Of a stretch of 64,000 bases of DNA, positions 35,447 through 44,900 are shown one piece after another. Numbering within the stretch: the first letter of the stretch is position 1; the number at the start of each line of letters is the position of its first letter. Made by a program: the position numbers and the translations under genes. Source of the stretch: JABMRP01 sp964444795 (lineage in GTDB: Bacteria; Planctomycetota; Planctomycetia; Pirellulales; Thermoguttaceae); assembly GCA_964444795.1 (NCBI GenBank), contig CAYUIQ010000008.1:11275-75274 (forward strand). The letters are read 5' to 3'. Under the pieces are notes generated by a model that made no database searches, had not been told where the DNA came from, and saw only the letters and a program-made list of their open reading frames with translations.

Positions 35447-36721
35447 TTAAGGTTTGGGGTCGCGGACCGTGGTCTCGGAAATGGATCCTTTCCTCTCTTC
35501 GGCCGCCGGCAACCTCTCGTACAGCCACACCAAACCGTGGTGTCGATACCTCTTCGGCCCGAATTCGTGGGCTGCCGCCCAGGCCTCCGCGTACTGCTTC
35601 TTCTTCGCGGCGAGCTTCTTCTCTCGTTCGGCGCGTGCTTCGTCCGTTTCGCCGGCGGGGGCCGTTCGCAGTGCCGAAAACTCTCGATATGCCACCTGTT
35701 GTCTGGCGTCGGCTGCTTCCTTGGCCTGCTGTTGTTGCTCCGTCAGTTCGGGGTATTCGACGGTCACTGAATGCCGATCACCCAGCAGAAGATCCAGCCG
35801 GCCGTCGCCGTTGAAATCGGCGGCACACGCTTGGATATAGTGGCCGGGGCCGGCGGGCAACTTGGGCGGTTCGTCGTGACGGCGTGTCCAACCACTCGGC
35901 ATCGTGCTCTCGGGCACGAGCGTTACGGGCGGTTGCAGCACCGGTTTGCCCGGCTCACCGACGTTGCGGTACCAGAGCACCCCGCGTCGGATCGCCAAGA
36001 GATCATCTTTTCCGTCCCCGTCCCAGTCGGCCACGTAAGGCGCGGCCGCGCGGATCGGCTTGCCGTCGATTTCCAGTGGCCGCGCCCTTCCGAAAGACGG
36101 CTTCCGCCGGCTGCCTTCATTGGGCACAAGGTGGATCCGCCCGCTTTGGTCGATCAGCAAGTCGAGATCGCCGTCGGTGTCCCAGTCGTGGGCAAACATC
36201 TCCAAATTGTAGCAGGGGCGGTCCGGATCTTCCTTCTCATATTCAACCGGCCGACCTGGGGCAAAGGTCCCGTCTTCTTGTCGCCGGAAGAAGATGACCT
36301 CGCCCGGCATCCCCGAGCCGGAAAGGACATCGGTCCGGCCGTCCGAGTCGAAGTCCACCAACTGGGGTCCAAACCCGGTGTGGCAGCCCGAGCGAACACC
36401 GCCGATTTCCCCACCCGCGACAAACCACTCGAAGTCGCCAAACCTTGGCTCCGTGTTGCTGCCGAGATTGCGGTAAACTCGGAGCCTCGCATCAAAGTAC
36501 GGGCCTTGACGGAACTGACCGACCAGCAGGTCGAATTTTCCGTCGCCATCGAAATCGCCCACGCAGGGGGAAGCGAAGCCGGTCTCGGACTCGACCGGCC
36601 GCTCTCCTGCCACGATCAGCACCGGCGGCGCCAGGTCGGCAGCGAGTTGTTCGTCGGCACGCACCACGCCGACGAAGGTCGCCAACAACAGCAGGGACAT
36701 CACTCCTCTTGGCATTACCAT
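35447..36721 (-). CDS. Exported FG-GAP/VCBS-repeat protein
   Basis: A 424-aa protein with a signal peptide (MSLLLLATFVGVVRA) and AAGGAGATC before the ATG. It has five calcium-binding loops of the DxDxDG type: GDFDGDGKFDLL, VDFDSDGRTDVL, HDWDTDGDLDLL, ADWDGDGKDDLL and ADFNGDGRLDLL, each followed by a strand, as in integrin-like propellers. A charged helical tail (~335-400, QQQAKEAADARQQ) is unusual and may be a coiled coil. It is probably a surface or periplasmic structural protein. Confidence 0.85.
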   Translation of the reverse strand: MVMPRGVMSLLLLATFVGVVRADEQLAADLAPPVLIVAGERPVESETGFASPCVGDFDGDGKFDLLVGQFRQGPYFDARLRVYRNLGSNTEPRFGDFEWFVAGGEIGGVRSGCHTGFGPQLVDFDSDGRTDVLSGSGMPGEVIFFRRQEDGTFAPGRPVEYEKEDPDRPCYNLEMFAHDWDTDGDLDLLIDQSGRIHLVPNEGSRRKPSFGRARPLEIDGKPIRAAAPYVADWDGDGKDDLLAIRRGVLWYRNVGEPGKPVLQPPVTLVPESTMPSGWTRRHDEPPKLPAGPGHYIQACAADFNGDGRLDLLLGDRHSVTVEYPELTEQQQQAKEAADARQQVAYREFSALRTAPAGETDEARAEREKKLAAKKKQYAEAWAAAHEFGPKRYRHHGLVWLYERLPAAEERKGSISETTVRDPKP

Positions 36722-36953
36722 GACCGATCTCCTTGAAGAAGGTGGGATTTGGCAAGTGTTGCGGGGCCAGGAGTAATTTCATGCTATCGGCAAGAACGGC
36801 CGCCTGTCAACATCGGCCCCGAAATCGCGGGGCCGATCTCGACGACAAAATCACCGGATGGTGTCAAAGAAACAACTTTCACCGCGTCTATCGTCGGCGA
36901 CGCAGTCGACGAAGTGCCGCATCTCTTGGAGAAAGCCGCCGATCCATGTGCTG

Positions 36954-38312
36954 CTACCCGTCCAGCTTCCAGCCTTCGCGGTACTTGCGGCTGAGCAAGG
37001 CGTCCGCATCGGCATTGTTGGTCACACGGCCGGCGTTTCCGTCGTACTGGATCTTCTCGCCGACACGGAATGCCACCAACCCCAGGAGCAACTGCTCAAT
37101 CATCGTGCCGCTATAGTCGAAGTTGCTGCATGTCTTCAGGTCTCCCTTGCAGGCGTTGACCCACTGCGCCTGGAAGCCGCCCACCGGCGGGATCCGCTCT
37201 TCCGCCGGACGCGGCTTGTAGTGAGCCATGCCCGCGGCTTTGTCCCGGGGGAAGAACTCGTGGCGGCCGAAGTCCGCGACCATGCACGCCTTATCACCGG
37301 CGAACAGCGCCCCGTGGCCCGGCGCGGTGGGGACGCCGTCGATGTCGTTCGGCTTGTGGGAGCCCTGGTACCAGCTCACCTTGATCGCCGGACGCCAGTC
37401 GTTGGCCGGGTGCTCGAACGTCATCGTCAGCGCACTGGGCGCGACGTCGGAGTTGACCGGGTCGCCGTGTGCCTCGGCCGAAGTCGGCCGGCCGGCGTCA
37501 ATGGCGTTCCAGGCCAGGTCCATGGTGTGGCTGCCCATGTCGCCCACCTGCCAACTTCCGAAGTCCCAGTACATGTTCCACCTCAGGCATCCGCCGAAAT
37601 AGCCCGAGTTGTAGGGATGCATCGGGGACGGGCCGATCCACAGATCGTAGTTCAGGTGGGCAGGCGGATCGCCGCCGGCCGGCAGGTAGGCCGTTTGGCC
37701 GTGGCGCCGGTTCCCCCACACGTGGGCGTGCTTCAGCGTGCCGACCGCCCCGTCGAGAACCGCCTCGCGGACGCGGTCGAAGTTTGGGCTGGAGCGGCGC
37801 TGCATGCCGACCTGCGTGGCCACCTTGTCCTTGTTCTTCAAGTAGTTGGCGCGGACCACGCGGGCTTCGTTCACGCAATTGGCCAGCGGTTTCTCGCAGT
37901 AGACGTGCATCCCGCGATTGAGCGCCCAGTTGGAAATGAAGGCGTGGGTGTGGTCCGTGGTGCTGCAGACGACCGCGTCGATGTCCTTCTGCTGGAGACA
38001 CTTCCGCCAGTCGTCATAGTGTTTGGCAGCGGAGAATGTTTTGGCGGCCGCCGCGAGAGCTTGCGCGTTGACGTCGCACAAAGCGACGACGTTTTCGCCT
38101 CCGACGGCTCCGAAGTGTGCCCGGCCCCTTCCGCCCACGCCAATCAGGGCGACGTTGAGCTTGTTGCTCGGCGCGTCGGGACCGGCCAGCGCGCCGCTGG
38201 GCAGGATCGTCAGCCCGGCCCCGGCAACCGCGGCCGACTTGAGGAAGTGCCGTCTGCCGACGGCGCGAGCGGACCCGGGCTGGTGGGACGTTGCGTTGGG
38301 CGAGGTAGTCAT
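36954..38312 (-). CDS. Gfo/Idh/MocA-family oxidoreductase with Tat signal
   Basis: A 452-aa protein. The Tat motif GRRHFLKSAAVAGAG lies after a 17-residue polar start. The nucleotide loop is KLNVALIGVGGRGRAHF, and the EKP motif appears in YCEKPLANCVNEARVV, followed by THAFISNW and a C-terminal domain with QVGDMGSHTMDLAWNA. TGAGGA precedes the ATG. It is the third copy of this exported group in the window and is closest in motif wording to the one at 4873-6216. It has no operon partner; the FG-GAP gene lies downstream after a 232-bp gap. Confidence 0.9.
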   Translation of the reverse strand: MTTSPNATSHQPGSARAVGRRHFLKSAAVAGAGLTILPSGALAGPDAPSNKLNVALIGVGGRGRAHFGAVGGENVVALCDVNAQALAAAAKTFSAAKHYDDWRKCLQQKDIDAVVCSTTDHTHAFISNWALNRGMHVYCEKPLANCVNEARVVRANYLKNKDKVATQVGMQRRSSPNFDRVREAVLDGAVGTLKHAHVWGNRRHGQTAYLPAGGDPPAHLNYDLWIGPSPMHPYNSGYFGGCLRWNMYWDFGSWQVGDMGSHTMDLAWNAIDAGRPTSAEAHGDPVNSDVAPSALTMTFEHPANDWRPAIKVSWYQGSHKPNDIDGVPTAPGHGALFAGDKACMVADFGRHEFFPRDKAAGMAHYKPRPAEERIPPVGGFQAQWVNACKGDLKTCSNFDYSGTMIEQLLLGLVAFRVGEKIQYDGNAGRVTNNADADALLSRKYREGWKLDG

Positions 38313-38845
38313 GGTCGATGGTTCCTCATGTGAGCGATTTTCGGGAATCGGTGGCAGGACACGATGCGGGCCCCCCTTTCCATTGCGGGAAGGGCCCGGG
38401 GGAGGGTCTCCAACTGAGGCTCATGATAACAGAAAAACGTTCCCCAAGCCATTTCCGCGGAACGGGGCACACCTCCACCGCAAACACTGGCGGTCAAGCC
38501 GCCCCGGGCCTCCCTTAGGTCGTGTTGTCCTTAAAACCCCCGAAAGGCCTGTTTCTTGTGTGGGAGGGGGCGGATTGGCTAAACTGATGCTTGAATCCGT
38601 CTGCCAACCGCACGACCGCAAGTGTCTGCCCAGATGCGATTTCGGCCGTGCGAGGTATCCCTGCAACTCTAGGAGACACCGATGACGGCCGGCCCGGCAC
38701 GATGCCAGTCAACGGAACCGTTACGTACCAAGGGAAGCCGGTGGCGGAAGCCCAGGTCGTTTTCATGGCCGAGGAGGCCACAATTCTGTGTTGGATATAG
38801 TGGGCTGACCATTCCCCCAACGAAATAGAAGAAACGGAAGAACCC
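38313..38845. other. Intergenic region containing a lipoprotein remnant
   Basis: 533 bp between divergent genes. Apart from the remnant at 38670-38800 nothing coding was found. GGAAGA lies upstream of the next start. The stretch 38500-38600 is rich in runs of C and G without clear structure. Confidence 0.5.
38670..38800 (+). pseudogene. Remnant of a planctomycete carboxypeptidase-regulatory-like lipoprotein
   Basis: In frame, the text reads DTDDGRPGTMPVNGTVTYQG then KPVAEAQVVFMAEEATILCWI and stops. The first part matches the common start of small planctomycete lipoproteins (a Cys-Gly-x-Gly lipobox, then PVSGTVTYKGKPV and VVF). The lipobox is gone and the fold is cut after the second strand, where about 80-100 more residues would be expected. 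The live homologue at 60557-60964 shows the same GGTVTLDGVPIENGTISF pattern. Confidence 0.55.
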
Positions 38846-41584
38846 ATGAAACCCATTGCCATCCGCTTCCTCTTAGTAGCCGGGCTGATCGGCTCCAGCG
38901 CGTGCTTCCTCCCGGGCGAGTCGTGCGGCGATGAGACGGAGCCCGTGTGTTACGTCTCGGCCATCGCGTCGGGGAAGTGGAACGGACCGGTCGGCGGAGC
39001 CAGCGAAGCGGTCAACGGCACCGGGCTGACCGAGGACCGGCATGGCGCGGCGATTTCCAGCAATTGGATGCAACCGGGGCCCGGTGGCGACGATGCGGCC
39101 TGGTTTGTCGTCGATCTTCAGGGGCGTTGCGACCCGGCGAAGCTCGTGTTGTGGAACTACTTCGAGTTCGGCGGCAGTCCCGAGGATAACAAAACCTTGC
39201 CCAATCGGGGAATCGCCAGTGCCGATATCTACATCGCCACCGCGGGCAGCGGCGCGAAGATTCCCGCCAGCAGCGGCCCGTTCGACTTCCAAGCCGCCGG
39301 GTGGAAACGGATCCGCGCCGGGCAGACTTTCCACAAAGGGCCCGTCGCTCGCAACGCCGCCGACATGACCGGGCCGTCCGACTTGATCGACTTGACGGGA
39401 CACGCGGCGGTGACCCATGTGGCGCTGGCCGGCATGAAGCACTTTGGCCCCTGCGCCTTCGGCCAGTACACGGGGTTCAGCGAAGTCCGGATCGTGCCGA
39501 CGGTGGGCAGTTACATCGAAGATCCCAATAGCCCCCGGGCCAAACTTCGCGACACAATCGAGCGCGAGGCCGATTTTGATAAGCTCGTGTTCCTTCGCCG
39601 CTTCACCTACCAATCGTCGCACATCTACACCGATCATTACGACGGCAGTACCCTGCAAGGCGGCAACCTGTGCATTCTTTCGCCCGTCGCGCCCGACGGC
39701 AAGGTGACCGAGTTGGTCCCCGAGTTGAAGGACGGCATTATCGGCAACTACGATCTGTCGTACGACGCGCGTCGGGTCGTCTTCTCCTACAAGCCGGCCC
39801 CGGATCAGGGGTATCGCATCTTCGAGGTGGGCATCGACGGCCAGAGGCTGCGGCAGTTGACCCACGACGGGCCGGACGAACCGCTCATGCATACCCGGTA
39901 CGGCCACGGGTACGACGATCTGGATCCGTGTTACCTGCCGGGCGGCCGGATCGTCTTCACCAGCACGCGAGCCAAGCGGGCCGTGCTCTGCACACCTAAC
40001 TTCACCAGCACGTCGCTGCACGTAATGGACGCCGACGGCTCGAACATCCACGCCATCTCGGGCAACACGATCAACGAGTTCACCCCGACGATGATGCACG
40101 ACGGCCGCGTGCTCTACACTCGCTGGGAATACGTCGACAAAGGTGCCGGCGACGTGCAGAGCCTCTGGGCCGTGCGTCCCGACGGATCGGGCGGCGCGCA
40201 TGTCTATAAGAACAACCTCTCGCGGCCGTCGGCCATGATGGACGCTCGCCAGATTCCCGGCAGCAACAAGATCGTGGCCATCGGCGCGCCGCACATGCCG
40301 CTGGCCGTCGGATCGGTACTGCTGGTCGATATTCGCGTTTCCCAGCAACTCGCTTCGGGGATGACCAACCTGACCCCGGCCATCGGTCTGCCTCCGCATG
40401 GCGGCTGGCCGAATCCGGGTGCCGGTTTCTATGCCAACCCCTATCCGCTTGGCGAGGACCTGTTTCTCGTATCGTTCTGCCATGGGCCGAAGCATAACAA
40501 CCCGAGTGGCTATGCGATCTACTATTTCGACAGCTCGGGCACCCGGCAACTGCTCTATCGGGACGACAAGTATTCGTGTTTCCGCCCCATGCCTCTTCGC
40601 CCGCGGCCGATTCCTCCCCGGATTCCCGCGGCCGAACAACTCGCCGGGATTCCGGCCAATGATGAGCCCAAAAGCGGGAGTGAAGAGAACGCCACGCTCT
40701 TTCTCGAGGACGTCTACGCGGGCATGACTGGCATCGAGCGGGGGCGTGTTAAGTATCTGCGAGTGATGGAAGACGTGCCCAAGCCATGGGCCCCGTCGTG
40801 GGTCTCGCCCGCGTGTGGCGATAGCATCGGATTGCAGCATCCGGCGATCAGCCTCAATGGGCACTACACCGTGAAACGGGTCCACGGAATCGTGCCCGTG
40901 CATGAAGACGGATCGGCCCTGTTTACCGTTCCTCCGGGTCGAAATCTCTACTTTCAGGCATTGGACGAAAACTACATGGAGCTACAGCGGATGCGGACAT
41001 TCGTGAACCTGATGCCGGGCGAAACCCGTTCCTGCGTGGGCTGCCACGAATCGCGACAAACGGCCGCCCTGCCGCGCAGCACGCTGCCGTCGGCCTTGCG
41101 CGAAGATCCGCTTCCGTTGGCTCCCCAACCGGGTGATGCCGCCGTCCCGCGCACGGTCCACTATCCAACCGACGTGCAGCCAGTGCTTGATCGCCATTGC
41201 GTTTCCTGCCACGGAGCCACCGAACCGGCCGCGGGGCTCGACCTGTCGGGCGAGTTGACGACCCTGTTCAACCGGTCGTACGAGAATCTGATCCGTCGAG
41301 GTCTGGTCAACAAGGTCGACGTAACTCCACGAGACAACTACATTCCCGCGGTCCGGCCGTTGACATTCGGTTCGCACCGCAGCAACCTGATCGAACAGAT
41401 CCGTCGCCAGGGCGGTCCGTGCAGCGCAAGCTTGGCGCACGAGGAGTTCGTCCGCGTCGTCACCTGGATCGACGCCAACGCCCCGTACTACGGCCTCTAT
41501 CGAGGTAAGCGCAATCTGAAATGGCGGGACGCCGCGGATTTCCGCCCCGACCCGCCGGTAGCCACCACGGTCGCGGCGCCCTGA
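38846..41584 (+). CDS. HzsA-related exported protein with two heme c motifs
   Basis: A 912-aa protein with a signal sequence (IRFLLVAGLIGSSA). Residues ~30-215 look discoidin-like (AAWFVVDLQGRCDPAKLVLWNYF). Next comes a TolB/PD40-like propeller (YDLSYDARRVVFSYKP, YDDLDPCYLPGGRIVFTSTR, MHDGRVLYTRWEY), which resembles the middle domain of hydrazine synthase alpha. C-terminal heme sites are CVGCH at C730 and CVSCH at C785. These relatives are common in planctomycetes without anammox, so hydrazine synthesis is not implied. It is probably an exported electron-transfer protein. GGAAGA precedes the ATG. Confidence 0.82.
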   Translation: MKPIAIRFLLVAGLIGSSACFLPGESCGDETEPVCYVSAIASGKWNGPVGGASEAVNGTGLTEDRHGAAISSNWMQPGPGGDDAAWFVVDLQGRCDPAKLVLWNYFEFGGSPEDNKTLPNRGIASADIYIATAGSGAKIPASSGPFDFQAAGWKRIRAGQTFHKGPVARNAADMTGPSDLIDLTGHAAVTHVALAGMKHFGPCAFGQYTGFSEVRIVPTVGSYIEDPNSPRAKLRDTIEREADFDKLVFLRRFTYQSSHIYTDHYDGSTLQGGNLCILSPVAPDGKVTELVPELKDGIIGNYDLSYDARRVVFSYKPAPDQGYRIFEVGIDGQRLRQLTHDGPDEPLMHTRYGHGYDDLDPCYLPGGRIVFTSTRAKRAVLCTPNFTSTSLHVMDADGSNIHAISGNTINEFTPTMMHDGRVLYTRWEYVDKGAGDVQSLWAVRPDGSGGAHVYKNNLSRPSAMMDARQIPGSNKIVAIGAPHMPLAVGSVLLVDIRVSQQLASGMTNLTPAIGLPPHGGWPNPGAGFYANPYPLGEDLFLVSFCHGPKHNNPSGYAIYYFDSSGTRQLLYRDDKYSCFRPMPLRPRPIPPRIPAAEQLAGIPANDEPKSGSEENATLFLEDVYAGMTGIERGRVKYLRVMEDVPKPWAPSWVSPACGDSIGLQHPAISLNGHYTVKRVHGIVPVHEDGSALFTVPPGRNLYFQALDENYMELQRMRTFVNLMPGETRSCVGCHESRQTAALPRSTLPSALREDPLPLAPQPGDAAVPRTVHYPTDVQPVLDRHCVSCHGATEPAAGLDLSGELTTLFNRSYENLIRRGLVNKVDVTPRDNYIPAVRPLTFGSHRSNLIEQIRRQGGPCSASLAHEEFVRVVTWIDANAPYYGLYRGKRNLKWRDAADFRPDPPVATTVAAP

Positions 41585-41915
41585 GTTGACACTACCGGCG
41601 AACTCGATCCGGTTTTCGGCACATTTTCTTCAATTCGCTTGCGCCTCTCGCGTTGACCGAGACCTTCGGTGACGGGGCACCCGAGACCCCACCGGCCGAA
41701 TCTGCACCGATCGACAAGCTCAGCGCAGCGGACCGAGCGTTTCTCTCCGGAGTCAAATAGCCCCCGGTGACTTGCGGCGGTGGCCCCTTCCACGGTATAA
41801 CATGCATGGCCTTTGGGCCCCGTGTTCTGGTGTGTCGAATTGACGACACTGCGTGGATTATTGGGCGGATTGCGAGTTCGTGGAACCAGGAAATGAGCAG
41901 CCGGAGATCGTGCCG
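41585..41915. other. Gene-free region with a coding-like stretch
   Basis: 331 bp. In one plus-strand frame, 41603-41760 reads FFNSLAPLALTETFGDGAPE then TPPAESAPIDKLSAADRAFL before a stop, which has protein-like composition but no start; it may be a decayed C-terminus. The longer GTG opening of the next gene (41853) lies here too. Confidence 0.4.
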
Positions 41916-44900
41916 ATGGATCCGGATCGTTTGGGCGCCGACGCCCAGCAAGTCATGGAGGAAGTTCTCGGCTATCTGAATTTTTCGTCGGGAGCCCCCG
42001 ATCCGCGGTTCTTGGAGAACATCGACCGGCTGTTTGCCCGGATCGAGGCAGCCGACGCGGATCGGCCGGCCACCGAACAGCCGAGTGACTCCCCGGCGAG
42101 TACCTGGCAGCTCCTGCTGAGCCTCTTGCAGGAGGCCCTGGCGGAGTTGGCCCACCGTTCGGCGGCGTTTGCCCACGTCGAACAGGCCCAGGCCGTGTTG
42201 CATCTGCTGGGCGAGGACGTGCTGCCCGGCTATCTTCATCACCACGAAGATCTGCTCTTTCACCAGACCGACCGGACCTTGTTCACGTCGTTCTTCGTCG
42301 GCCGCGTGTGCGAGGCCGTCTTGGCATGCGGCGGACCGTGGGACGAGACCGGGCGGATCGTCGACGGGGCCCTCGAACGGCTCAACGACTTCATCGGCTA
42401 TCGCCCGGTGGCCGTACTGCGATCGGAACAGAAATTGCAGCCGTACCGCCACGAATGGGTGCGGCCGATCCCGTTGTACATTCGCGGCGTGGGGGCGGCG
42501 ACGGGAAAATATCGCGATCTGATCGCCGGCGCGCTCGATGTTCTCCAGGCCACCGACCCCGCGCTGATGCGCCAAGCCTGGTTCGACCCAAACGCACTGG
42601 AGGAGTTGGCCCTCGACCCGCGGGCGTACGATTTCGATCATCCAGTGAACCGCCGTCCGAACCACCATTTCGGAATCTGGGATCCAAACCACCTGACCGA
42701 CGACGGGCGATACGACCGGTTCGTGCTCCAGCAGGTAACGCTCGACGCCATGCTCGAACGGATCGAGGCGCGGAAAAAGGGCCGTGGCAAGCTGCCTCAC
42801 AAGGAAGCGCTCTTCGAGGCGGCGTCGGTCCTGGCTGGCACGATCTTGATGGCCTCGGCAATCGGCGGCGACTCACCCGGCGCCCACGATTCACAAACAA
42901 CCCTGGCTTCCCTCTTGCCCCGAATTGCCGGCTATCGCGACGCTTTCTACGAACAACTCCTGGCACGGATGCGGGGCGCGCGAGCAAAGCGGCTCCGAAC
43001 CGAAGCGGAAACGGCGCGACAGCCGTTCGGGGGCGCCCGGCAGGATCTCAACCAACGGTTGGCCCGGCGCCGCGCAACCCAATTGCAGCACGTTCAGCTC
43101 GCTCAGCTTTTTGCCCGGATGGGGTACACCGAAGCGGCCTCGCGCCAAGCCGCCGTCGTGCCGGTCGCTTCGGCCCGAATGCAGTGCGAAATCAGTTGCC
43201 GGCTGACCGCGGCGCATCTGGCGGCCGATCGGGGGCAACTCGACGGCGCGGCCGAATCTCTGCCGCGAATTGTCGATCTTCTGCACCGGGGGATCCAATG
43301 CGGCGCAATGGTCGACCCCTGGAACATCCTCGGGTTCGGCGGCCAGTTTCCCTTGTTTCCCGCCGTTGAGAACAGCGTTCCCGACCAGCGGATCGACGAA
43401 CTGATCGAGCTGATCGACGAGATCTTCGAGTTGCATGCGCGGCTGGAGAAAGAGGCGGCCGCGGCCGGACGGCGCGACTTGCAGGAGACGCTTTCCGACA
43501 GCCTGCTTGAGCTGGCCCAGTGGTGGGACAAATACGCCGCTCCGGAGGTGGGAGGCGTCGACGGAATCTCGGGACAGGCGGCATGGGAGGCGGCACGGCA
43601 CGTCGCCACCGCGGTGGGCGCATGGCACGAAGCGGGTACCGCCGCGGGCGACATCGCCTTCTGGCGAGGACACGTCGATCGCTTCCAATCGCCCGAGGCC
43701 TACGCCTTGGTCGTCGAAGCGCTCTTGGAGCGCTCCGATCCCGTCGCCTCGATGGCCCTGCTGATGCAATGGCTCAGTCACGCCGAGGAGATTTCCCTGG
43801 CCGAGGGAGCCTATTCGTTTCACGATCTGGCCGTTCGCTGGATGCGGGCGTTATGGCAATGCGACGGACAAGGCCAGGCGCTCGGACCGGCACGGGACGC
43901 GGCGAGTTCGGCAATTGCGTCGCCCGAGCAGGCGGCCGACTGCTGGGCCCGGACCTGCAAGTTCTTTGACTACCTGGAGGCCAACGCCCAGCAGTACTGG
44001 AACGTGCCCCGTTTGGAGGTCTTCGAGGAGGAGTCGCCGGCCGGAGACGCCTATAGCGACGCCCTGGAGGATCTCTTCGAGGCGGCCTACGAGGACGTCA
44101 CCTATCGCGACAGTACCGACGATGGTTTCGAGGGCGAGACGGCCGAAGGCGGAACGCCCGTCACCGATCTGGAACTGATCTTGGAAGCGGACCGGATCGG
44201 CAAGCGGCTGGGCTTTCTGTGGACGGTCGCCCGCCTCTGGAATCTGGCCGCCACGGCCTCGAGAAAGTTGCCCACCGCGCCGGCCGACCGCGACGACGTA
44301 TTGGCCGGGTGGTTTGAGCGGGCCACGGCGAATCACCGGCAGTTGTCCCAACTGTTGACGGCCGTGCATCGCTACCGGATACCCGCTCCCAGCGGAACGC
44401 ACGACTCGATGGTCGAGTACGATCGACACACGGAAGTGAAAGAGTCGCTCTTGGAGCATCTGATCGCCGCCTGCGTGGAAATGTCGGACGCCGCCTACCT
44501 GATTCTGGCGTCGATGTCGACGCAACGCCCCTCCAACGGCTTGGGGCAGTGGGCCGCTCCGGCGCTGCCCGTGCTTCGCGGGTTGTTTTGCGGCGACGTC
44601 GAGCAAGTTCGCGCCGCTTGGCCGAAGCTCCTTGGCTCACTGGCCGAGGAACCGTTGCTCTACGTCACCGTCGCCCGGGGAGGCCGGCCCAAGCAGATCG
44701 TCGCCGCTCGATGTCTGCAACAGTTGTTCAGCCGCCTGCTGGTAGGGTTGCCCCGGATGGGACTGCTCAGCGAGACGTTCCAATTGCTCGAAACGGCCCA
44801 GAAAATGGAACGGGCTCATCCTGTCGGGCCCGGCGCAGTGACCGAATTCGACCGCCTCTTCGAGATCGCCTACAAGGCCATCGTCCAGTGCATGGTCGTC

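Noticed and set aside
38873..40903. 676-codon minus-strand frame
   Set aside because: Antisense of the HzsA-related gene; the plus-strand product has clear heme motifs and domains.
38846..41584. Hydrazine synthase subunit (anammox)
   Set aside because: Only the middle propeller resembles HzsA; such relatives are common in planctomycetes without anammox, and no other anammox gene is present.
41592..42800. 402-codon minus-strand frame
   Set aside because: Mostly antisense shadow of the giant gene; only its last ~70 residues lie outside, and they have no start signal.
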